This document shows, one piece after another, positions 1 through 6,600 of a DNA stretch of 6,674 bases. The position numbers and the translations under genes are program-made. The notes below the pieces were generated by a model. The model was not told the origin of the DNA. It saw only the letters and a list, made by a program, of their open reading frames with translations, and did no database searches. The number at the start of each line of letters is the position of its first letter. Position 1 is the stretch's first letter. Origin of the DNA: Planctomycetota bacterium (lineage in GTDB: Bacteria > Planctomycetota > Phycisphaerae > Sedimentisphaerales > Anaerobacaceae). The DNA lies in the NCBI GenBank assembly GCA_017885385.1, contig JAFNGF010000177.1, positions 2,958-9,631 of the forward strand. Reading direction: 5' to 3'.

Positions 1-17
1 ACGGCCAAGATGGCCGT
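1..17. repeat. Perfect 7-bp hairpin at the window edge, possibly a transcript-end structure
   Basis: ACGGCCA-AGA-TGGCCGT is a perfect inverted repeat with a 3-base loop; it may extend outside the window, since position 18 is G. It lies about 48-64 bases downstream of the permease stop, where the operon could end. What follows on the minus strand is outside the window, so a U-tract can be neither seen nor excluded. Confidence 0.6.
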
Positions 18-18
18 G

Positions 19-46
19 CCACGAACCACGAACAAAGAACAATGAA
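19..46. repeat. Four tandem 7-base repeats after the permease stop
   Basis: The plus strand reads CCACGAA, CCACGAA, CAAAGAA, CAATGAA in exact 7-base register. On the minus strand these are TTCATTG, TTCTTTG, TTCGTGG, TTCGTGG, i.e. TTC-N-T-K-G. The block starts 18 bases past the permease stop and directly abuts the terminal hairpin. The spacing is too regular to be ordinary sequence; the function is unknown. Confidence 0.6.
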
Positions 47-64
47 CCGTTTGATTTCCCCGTC

Positions 65-1330
65 TTACTCATGTCTAAGTGCCTCAATAGGATCAAGTCT
101 GGCGGCCTTAATAGCCGGAAACATTCCGAAAAAGATGCCTATAGAACCGACAAAACATAATGACACCCCTATTGCCCACAAAGGGATATATGCCCTATCA
201 AGCTCAACCTTGGGGATGTTGGCTATCCCAATGGTTAAAAGCTGGCCAACACCAATCCCAACAAGACCACCGATAAAGCACAAGACCAGAGATTCAATCA
301 AAAACTGGGTTAGAATCGCGGATTTCCTCGCTCCCACTGCTTTGCGAAGGCCTATTTCTCTGGTCCTTTCGGACACCGAGACCAGCATGATATTCATAAT
401 GCCTACACCCCCCACCAGAAGAGAAATTCCCACAATGCCCCCGGCCACGAGTGTCACTATGAGCGCTATTTTGTTGAACGTCTCCAGCGCACTTTTTATT
501 GACGCAACTTGAAACGTGTCGGGTTCGGTAGGCCTAATATTGCGCGTCTGGCGAAGGAAAAAACTTATCTCGGCTTCGGCTTCTTCCAGGACTTCGGCTG
601 ACTTGCTTGCCGCCAAGGCCGCAATTCCCGGCTCTGCCAGCTTGAAAGCAGTCCTAAATGGGATAAACACCTGGTAGTACTCTTCAGGGGCTTGCGCAGG
701 ATCCAACGGAGGGCGCCATTCGACAACGCCGACAATGTGAAATCTGTTGTGACCTAAAAGTATGGACTGCCCAATGGGGTCTCGGTCCAGGCGAAGCTTG
801 TTGCGTAACTTAGTGTCAATCAAACACACATAGCGTGCCTGTACGTCATCAACAACAGAAAATGTTCTTCCGAGGACAACGGGCCGAGACTCGATCTGGT
901 GGTAGGTGGGCTCGATACCGAGAATAAGGACAGTTTCAGCCGACCTTTCACCGTGTCGAGCCGGACGCGGCTGTACCCAAGCTATCCTGCTAAAGCAGGC
1001 CACCGAAGGGCAATGTTCAAGCAAACCATCAAAGTGTTCGGGCAAAAACCGAATGGTCCACCATGATGCGTGACGCAACGACCCTGTTTCCGGCTGTTTG
1101 GGTAGAATGAAAATAGTGTTAGTGCCAAAAGTTTCCACCTGACTGAGCACTTTGGCCTTTAGCCCCGTAAGAGCTGCGATAACGGCAGTGACCGAGGCGA
1201 CGCCAATTACAATGCCGATAGTTGTCAGTATTGAGCGGGTCTTATTTATCCAGATTTGCCCCAGCGCCAGATATACACTTTGGTACAACAGACGGACGAA
1301 CGCTGCCGGCGCCAATATCACAGCCTTCAT
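65..1330 (-). CDS. ABC transporter permease, MacB/FtsX family (MacB-like periplasmic core plus FtsX domain)
   Basis: This 421-residue inner-membrane permease is the partner of the adjacent ATPase and adaptor. The family is mechanotransmissive: ATP-driven movement in the cytosol is passed to the periplasmic domain to push substrate through the adaptor and outer-membrane channel. The layout is textbook: TM1 about 34-55 (RSILTTIGIVIGVASVTAVI), a large periplasmic core about 56-287, TM2 about 288-316 (GGIVGISLLVGGVGIMNIML), TM3 about 342-366 and TM4 about 384-405. The conserved cytosolic segment SERTREIGLRKAVGAR (320-335) follows TM2, and FPAIKAARLDPIEALR (404-419) closes the protein. Length is normal for a permease without a fused ATPase; in E. 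coli MacB both parts are one chain. The start at 1330 is supported by GAGGAG and an ATGA overlap with the ATPase stop. No damage is visible. The substrate (drug, lipopeptide, toxin or envelope lipid) cannot be inferred, so calling it macB would overstate the evidence. Confidence 0.94.
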   Translation of the reverse strand: MKAVILAPAAFVRLLYQSVYLALGQIWINKTRSILTTIGIVIGVASVTAVIAALTGLKAKVLSQVETFGTNTIFILPKQPETGSLRHASWWTIRFLPEHFDGLLEHCPSVACFSRIAWVQPRPARHGERSAETVLILGIEPTYHQIESRPVVLGRTFSVVDDVQARYVCLIDTKLRNKLRLDRDPIGQSILLGHNRFHIVGVVEWRPPLDPAQAPEEYYQVFIPFRTAFKLAEPGIAALAASKSAEVLEEAEAEISFFLRQTRNIRPTEPDTFQVASIKSALETFNKIALIVTLVAGGIVGISLLVGGVGIMNIMLVSVSERTREIGLRKAVGARKSAILTQFLIESLVLCFIGGLVGIGVGQLLTIGIANIPKVELDRAYIPLWAIGVSLCFVGSIGIFFGMFPAIKAARLDPIEALRHE

Positions 1331-2136
1331 GCCAGCTCCTCGCTTACTGAGTTCTGGGTAGCCTTATAGGCCGGGCCCCCCCGCGTTCGCGGGGGCGGAG
1401 CCTGTCCCTGCGAAGGTAGGGCCTCAGGGCAGGCTTGCTCTTGTGGAAGGTCACTGTAAATCCGACCATCTCTCATGTGGATTATGCGCTTTGCGTGGCG
1501 CGCCACGCCTTCTTCGTGCGTCACTATGACAATCGTCTGTCCTTCCCGATGAAGCTGATCAAACAGTCCCAAGATGTCCTCGCTCGTTTTGCTATCGAGG
1601 TTGCCGGTCGGTTCATCCGCCAGCAGGATGCTCGGATTACAGACCAGAGCCCTGGCGATAGCCACGCGCTGTCTTTCACCGCCTGAGAGCTGATTCGGCT
1701 TGTGTTTTATCCGGTCTGCCAGCCCAACTCGCTCGAGTACGACGATAGCGCGCTTTCGCCGAGACCACCAGCCGTCTCGCGAATAAATCAACGGCATCTC
1801 AACATTCTTCAAAGCAGTTAGCTGCCCGAGCAGCTCGAATGTCTGAAAAACAAAGCCGATTCGTTCATTGCGAATGCGAGCCAACGCCGCGTCACTCATC
1901 TTCGTCATGTCATGTCCGTCCAGCTCATAGCAGCCTGAAGTGGCGCGGTCCAGGCACCCCAGAACATTCATCAACGTGCTTTTGCCCGAGCCGGAAGGAC
2001 CCATCACTGCAACGTATTCGTTCTCCCATAGCTGTAGATCGATTCCATCGAGCGCACGGATACGCTCCACACCCACTTTGTAAATCCGGGTGACATTCTG
2101 AAGATGGATTATCAACTTTTTAGCCTTGTCCATCAT
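1327..2136 (-). CDS. ABC transporter ATP-binding subunit, MacB/LolD type
   Basis: This is the ATPase that powers the neighbouring permease, probably as a dimer on the cytosolic face of the inner membrane. All nucleotide-binding motifs are intact, numbered from the ATG at 2136: Walker A GPSGSGKST (46-54), Q-loop Gln98 in FVFQTF, signature LSGGE (150-154), Walker B ILLADEP (170-176), D-loop NLDS (179-182) and H-loop His207 in VTHEEG. The wording MNVLGCLDRATSG is typical of the MacB/LolD (MJ0796-like) subfamily. The fold ends near residue 231; a tail of about 38 residues follows (QEQACPEALPSQGQ to SEELA) and is encoded largely by two GC-rich inverted repeats. Start choice is open. ATG at 2136 or 2133 overlaps the adaptor stop by 14-17 bases. 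TTG at 2115 has AAGG 8 bases ahead. An in-frame ATG at 2208 would overlap the adaptor by 89 bases and add residues outside the fold. The stop shares ATGA with the permease start. Confidence 0.95.
   Translation of the reverse strand: MMDKAKKLIIHLQNVTRIYKVGVERIRALDGIDLQLWENEYVAVMGPSGSGKSTLMNVLGCLDRATSGCYELDGHDMTKMSDAALARIRNERIGFVFQTFELLGQLTALKNVEMPLIYSRDGWWSRRKRAIVVLERVGLADRIKHKPNQLSGGERQRVAIARALVCNPSILLADEPTGNLDSKTSEDILGLFDQLHREGQTIVIVTHEEGVARHAKRIIHMRDGRIYSDLPQEQACPEALPSQGQAPPPRTRGGPAYKATQNSVSEELA
1336..1341 (-). promoter_or_regulatory. Ribosome binding site of the permease gene
   Basis: On the minus strand GAGGAG lies 5 bases before the ATG at 1330, inside the last codons of the ATPase gene. 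With the ATGA stop/start overlap it points to translational coupling of the two subunits. Confidence 0.7.
1378..1395. repeat. GC-rich perfect hairpin within the 3' end of the ATPase gene
   Basis: CCCCCGCG at 1378-1385 is the exact reverse complement of CGCGGGGG at 1388-1395, with two central T bases (a 7-bp stem if a 4-base loop is required). On the coding strand it encodes the PPPRTRGG segment of the tail. No T-run follows on either side, so it does not resemble a terminator. Confidence 0.7.
1399..1435. repeat. Imperfect inverted repeat within the 3' end of the ATPase gene
   Basis: On the minus strand AGCCTGCCCTG (1435-1425) pairs with CAGGGACAGGCT (1410-1399). This gives an 11-bp stem with one bulged A around a 14-base loop. 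It encodes the ACPEALPSQGQA part of the ATPase tail and lies directly before a second, GC-only hairpin. Confidence 0.65.
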
Positions 2137-3529
2137 CTCGTGACTTGTTAGGATTAACCTGCGTTTCGCGGCGGTCAGGCGGTTTCTTTGGCTGGACTTC
2201 GCGCTCATCCTTTATTTGTTGTCCGTGCTTAAGCTTCTCGAGCACCTTGTAAGGCCCAACGACTATCCTGTCTTGCTCTGTAATGCCCGACAGGATTATA
2301 GTATGGGTCAGGTCGCTTTGTCCGATTTTAACCGGCGTTACCATCGCTTTGCCGTTGGTGTAACGGTAAACTACGGTTGCGTATGTCTTGGTGGTATCCA
2401 CCTCGGCAGAGTTTTCGCGGATATCCAAAGGCAGAATGTCAACCTCGCGACCCAATACCGCCTGACTGGGCACCTTAAGAACATCGGTGTGTTTGCGCGT
2501 CTCAATATCCACGTGAGCAGTCAAGCCTGAATGTAAATTCTCTTTAGTGTCATCAAGCAAGATTTCAGTTCTATAGTATTTTGTCATGCTGTACGTCACA
2601 TCATGTGCCAAAGCAATTGAATCAACGACACCGGTAAATTCGCGGTCGGGCAGCGCGTCTACATGAACGGTAGCCTTCTGGCCCACTTCTAATTTGCCAA
2701 CGTCTGCCTCGTCAACCTGCGTCACGACCAGCATCGCAGACAAATCCGCCACCTCCATAATCAGTGTCCCCGGATTATTCATTATTCCAGGAATCACGAG
2801 TTCCCCGACTTTTGTCCTAATCCGCATCACCACACCGTCGATAGGGGAGGTAATGGTCGTGTAGCTAAGAGCATCGCGGGCCTGGGTGATCCTGGCGTCA
2901 GCCGCCTCAAGGTTATGCTGCAAGACCACCAAATTCAGCTTTGCGGCCTCCAAACTATGCTCAGCGGCATCGTACTGCGCTTTCAGATCGTCGAGCTTGA
3001 GCTTAGCCTGGTCGTAACTGGCCTGACTTATGTCCTGGGACTGGAGCAATGTATATTGGCGCTGCAAATCCTGCTCGGCTTGCTTGACCGAGGCAGCAAG
3101 GCCTACAAGACTCGCTTGCTGACCGGCGATTCTTGCCTTCTCAACATCGATTTGGGCTTGGCTAGCCGCGCGACTCGCCTCGGCTTGCCGCAACTGGCTC
3201 TGGACATCCTTTGCGTCCAGCCGTACCAGCACCGATGCCGGCGCCGGCGGATTGGCATTGGGGTCGCCACAAGTTACCCGGTCTGCCTCTTCATAGGGCA
3301 GCTCTTCAATTCGCGCAGCGACTCTTGCCCTTATCTGCACCCATGTCTTGGGTGCAATCTCGCCGGGAGCACTGACAAATTCTGTCAATTCACCACGCCG
3401 AGCATTATCGACCTGAACCACCAGAGCCTTGCGCGAGGCGCTAATTTTCCTCCAAATTAGCACGCCGATTGTTGAAACAACCGCCAAAGTGACGACGACC
3501 GTGAGGACAACTATGCGGGATTTCTTCAC
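2120..3529 (-). CDS. Periplasmic adaptor (membrane fusion protein, HlyD/MacA/RND-adaptor type) of an ABC efflux pump
   Basis: This protein anchors in the inner membrane and reaches across the periplasm, linking an ABC permease to an outer-membrane channel. From the GTG start it has 469 residues. An N-terminal membrane anchor (about 6-25, IVVLTVVVTLAVVSTIGVLI) follows the basic start KKSR. Next comes a first lipoyl half (about 50-103), then a long alanine- and glutamine-rich coiled-coil hairpin (about 105-222). The second lipoyl half contains TSPIDGVVMRIRTKVGELV (about 227-245). A beta-barrel (about 265-345) and a membrane-proximal domain (about 350-440, VLKVPSQAV) complete the fold. The tail is polar, ending in a Lys/Arg/Asp-rich stretch. 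An insert rich in Pro and Asn (TCGDPNANPPAPA) interrupts the first lipoyl half just before VLVRLD. The in-frame ATG at 3565 would add 12 residues encoded in a repeat. The stop overlaps the likely ATPase start, indicating one operon. Family assignment is firm; substrate is unknown. Confidence 0.93.
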   Translation of the reverse strand: MKKSRIVVLTVVVTLAVVSTIGVLIWRKISASRKALVVQVDNARRGELTEFVSAPGEIAPKTWVQIRARVAARIEELPYEEADRVTCGDPNANPPAPASVLVRLDAKDVQSQLRQAEASRAASQAQIDVEKARIAGQQASLVGLAASVKQAEQDLQRQYTLLQSQDISQASYDQAKLKLDDLKAQYDAAEHSLEAAKLNLVVLQHNLEAADARITQARDALSYTTITSPIDGVVMRIRTKVGELVIPGIMNNPGTLIMEVADLSAMLVVTQVDEADVGKLEVGQKATVHVDALPDREFTGVVDSIALAHDVTYSMTKYYRTEILLDDTKENLHSGLTAHVDIETRKHTDVLKVPSQAVLGREVDILPLDIRENSAEVDTTKTYATVVYRYTNGKAMVTPVKIGQSDLTHTIILSGITEQDRIVVGPYKVLEKLKHGQQIKDEREVQPKKPPDRRETQVNPNKSRDDGQG

Positions 3530-3536
3530 GCTGCGA

Positions 3537-3541
3537 CCTTT
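3537..3541 (-). promoter_or_regulatory. Ribosome binding site deciding the adaptor start
   Basis: On the minus strand AAAGG lies 7 bases before a GTG codon (3529-3527), good Shine-Dalgarno spacing. The two upstream in-frame ATGs (3565 and 3559) have no comparable site and sit inside the palindromic repeat, so the GTG is preferred. Confidence 0.55.
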
Positions 3542-3548
3542 CAAGTGG

Positions 3549-3609
3549 AACCCCACCATCACCATGGCGGGGCTAACCGGTTAACCCCGCCATCACTATG
3601 GCGGGATTA
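3549..3609 (-). repeat. Two tandem palindromic units with alternative pairings, between carB and the adaptor gene
   Basis: Read on the minus strand, unit 1 (3609-3582) is a 12-bp stem with loop AGTG and one U-G wobble. Unit 2 (3574-3549) is an 11-bp stem with loop GGTG and two G-U wobbles. The cores are near-identical (CCCGCCAT-RGTG-ATGGYGGGG) and about 34 bases apart. The right arm of unit 1 and the left arm of unit 2 can instead pair with each other: 3564-3593 is a 30-base near-perfect palindrome with one G-U on this strand. The wobbles become C-A mismatches on the opposite strand, so folding is better in the RNA of the carB-to-pump direction. The carB stop (3598-3596) lies at the base of unit 1's loop side. 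No U-tract follows, so a standard terminator is unlikely. It could be a REP-like mobile repeat, an mRNA-stability hairpin or an attenuator-like switch; the function is not shown. Confidence 0.8.
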
Positions 3610-6600
3610 CTAAGAGCGCGTGATAGCTTTGCAGTGAACGCACCCCGATGGTATCGGGGCCGGCAGCGGACTGATAGCTGGCGGCAATGCCCTTGACTGC
3701 GGCCGCGGCTGCCGCGGTAGTCGTAATATAAGGAATCTTGTACCTTATGGCAGCCTTGCGAATATAAGAGTCGTCGTACTTACCCAATCTGCCGGCAGGA
3801 GTATTGATGACAAGCTGGATCTGGCCGTTTTTGATGGCGTCCACAATGTTAGGTCTGCCTTCGTGCATTTTCAGGATATGCTCGGCTTTTACGCCCCTGC
3901 CGACGAGGAATTTGTAGGTTCCCTCTGTCGCCTTTATCTTGAAGCCGAGCTTTTCAAATTCCTGGGCGGTTTTCACAACCCCGGCCTTGTCGGGGTCGGT
4001 AACAGTCATCAGGACCGTGCCTTTAGAAGGAAGTTTTTGTTTAGCAGCCTGCTGAGATTTGAAAAAGGCAAGGCCGAATGAGTCAGCCAATCCCAGCACC
4101 TCGCCGGTCGAGCGCATCTCCGGGCCTAACACCGGGTCGACCTCCGGAAACATGTTGAATGGAAACACAGCTTCTTTTACGCCAAAGTACGGGATGGAAC
4201 GTTGCTTCAGGTTTAGGTCAGCAAGTTTTTTCCCCAGCATAAGCTGAACAGCGAGCCGAACCATATTGATATTGCAGACCTTTGAGACCAGCGGCACCGT
4301 ACGAGATGCGCGGGGATTAGCCTCGAGAATGTAGACAATATCGTTTGCAATGGCGTACTGAATGTTCATCAGGCCGACAACATTGAGCTCCGTTGCGATT
4401 TTTCTGGTGTACCTGCAGATAGTGTCGATGTGCTTTTGGGGTATGCTGACCGGCGGGATGACACAAGCTGAATCTCCGGAGTGGATGCCCGCCAGCTCGA
4501 TGTGCTCCATAACCGCCGGGACAAAGACATCAGTGCCGTCGGAGATGGCGTCGGCTTCGGTCTCTATGGCGTTCTCCAGGAACTTATCGATCAGAATCGG
4601 CCTTTCGGGCGACACCTCCACCGCAGCAGCAACGTAGTGCCGAAGCATTTCTTCATCGTGCACCACTTCCATAGCCCGTCCGCCCAGGACGTAGGATGGC
4701 CGAACCATAAGCGGATAGCCAATCCGCTGCGCGATGGCAAGCGCCTCTTCCGGGCTGCCGGCCATATCAGACTCGGGCTGCGGTATGCCCATCCTTGCGC
4801 AGACCTTGCGGAAACGGTCGCGGTCTTCCGCCAAGTCTATTGTCTCCGGCGATGTCCCGATTATATGCACGCCTGCCTGAGCCAGCTCGCCGGCGATATT
4901 CAGCGGCGTCTGGCCTCCAAACTGGACGATGACGCCTTCGGGCTTTTCTTTCTCATATATGCTCAAAACATCTTCGACAGTAAGCGGCTCAAAATAAAGC
5001 TTGTCGGAGGTATCGTAGTCGGTTGAGACAGTTTCGGGATTGCAGTTGATCATAATCGACTCGTATCCCTCATCGCGCAGGGTAAAAGCCGCGTGCACAC
5101 AGCAGTAATCAAACTCGATTCCCTGGCCGATGCGGTTGGGGCCGCCGCCCAGAACCATTATCTTGCGTCTCTTGCTGGTCGCGACCCTGTCTGGTGCGTT
5201 GTAGGTGGAGTAGTAATACGAGGCGTTTTCCACGCCGCTGACGGGCACGGCATCCCAGCACTCGACTACGCCCAGGCCGGTGCGCCGCCGACGGATGTCA
5301 CTTTCCGCCACACCCAGCAACTTCGAGAGATACTTGTCGGCAAAGCCATCCTTTTTTGCCTGGGCCAGAAGTCCATCCGGCAGTTTTTTGCCTTTGTATT
5401 TGAGAATCTTTTCCTCCAGCGCAACGAGCTGCGCCATTTGTTCGAGAAAATAGTGCTTGATGCGTGTTTTCTCGTAGAGAGTCTGTACATTAGCGCCTTT
5501 GCGCAGGGCTTCGTACATAATGAATTGCCGCTCGCTTGTCGGAAAGGTCAAAAGACTGAGAAGCTCATTGAGCGACAGCTTGTTGAAATTCTTTGCAAAG
5601 CCCAGGCCATATCGGCCGATCTCGAGCGAGCGAATAGCCTTTTGAAAGGCTTCTTTGTAGTTTTTGCCGATACTCATCACCTCGCCGACCGCCCGCATTT
5701 GTGTGCCGAGCTTATCTTCAACGCCCTTGAATTTTTCGAACGCCCAGCGGGCAAATTTGACGACCACGTAGTCTCCCGACGGTGTATATTTCTCTAACGT
5801 TCCCTCTCGCCAGTAGGGTATCTCGTCGAGTGTAAGTCCCACCGCAAGCAGTGAAGAAATAAAGGCAATCGGAAAGCCCGTTGCTTTGGAGGCCAGAGCC
5901 GACGACCGCGAAGTCCTCGGATTTATCTCGATAACGACTACTCGACCCGTATCAGGGTCGTGGGCAAACTGGATGTTTGTGCCGCCTATGACCTCGATGG
6001 CGTCGACAATGTCGTAAGAGTATTTCTGCAGTTGCTTTTGCAGCTGCTGGTCGATTGTGAGCATAGGAGCTGTGCAGTACGAATCGCCGGTGTGCACGCC
6101 CATCGGGTCCACATTTTCAATAAAGCAGACGGTAATCTTCTGACCTCTGGCGTCGCGTACGACTTCAAGCTCCAGCTCTTCCCAGCCAAGAACGGACTCT
6201 TCGACCAGGATTTGTCCCACGAGGCTTGCGGAAAGCCCTCGACTTGCGATGGTGCGCAGCTCTTCAATGTTAAAGACCGCGCCTCCGCCCGTGCCGCCTA
6301 ACGTATAGGCTGGTCGAATGACCACCGGGTAGCCGAGCTGGTCGGCGACTCTCTCGGCTTCTTTCACGCTATAGGCCGGGGCACTTTTAGGCATATCGAT
6401 ACCGAGTCGGTGCATCGTTTCCTTGAAGACGACACGGTCTTCGCCGCGCTCGATCGCGTCGACATCAACGCCGATGACTTTGATGCCGTATTTTTCGAGC
6501 ACGCCTGCGCGGGCCAGCTCCGAAGATAGATTCAGCCCGGTCTGGCCGCCAAGATTGGGTAGCAGTACATCAGGCCGCTCCTTTTCGATGATTTTTACCA

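Noticed and set aside
1..46. CRISPR array
   Set aside because: Units are only 7 bases, contiguous and without spacers, so this is a simple tandem repeat.
42..512. Open frame of 156 codons on the plus strand opposite the permease C-terminus
   Set aside because: It is antisense to the conserved FtsX domain and low in complexity (Pro/Thr/Ile-rich). No support for a real gene.
1493..1508. Perfect 16-bp palindrome GCGTGGCGCGCCACGC in the ATPase gene
   Set aside because: It encodes the family-typical region just after the H-loop (GVARHAKR), so protein coding plus GC bias can explain it. I see no sign of an inserted element.
2915..3460. Open frame of 181 codons on the plus strand opposite the adaptor gene
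   Set aside because: Its leucine-rich look comes from the antisense of the adaptor's coiled-coil codons; it has no ribosome binding site or family resemblance.
3564..3593. Intrinsic terminator separating carB from the pump genes
   Set aside because: The stem is strong, but no run of T follows in the minus-strand direction; GGTGATGGTGGGG comes next.
3700..3720. CCGCGG-CTG-CCGCGG repeat near the carB 3' end
   Set aside because: It encodes an alanine run (TTTAAAAAAV) in the allosteric domain. GC-rich alanine codons are enough to produce the pattern.
5093..5797. Open frame of 234 codons on the plus strand inside carB
   Set aside because: It is antisense to highly conserved CarB sequence, and its translation shows no recognisable family. 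It is a shadow of codon use in carB.
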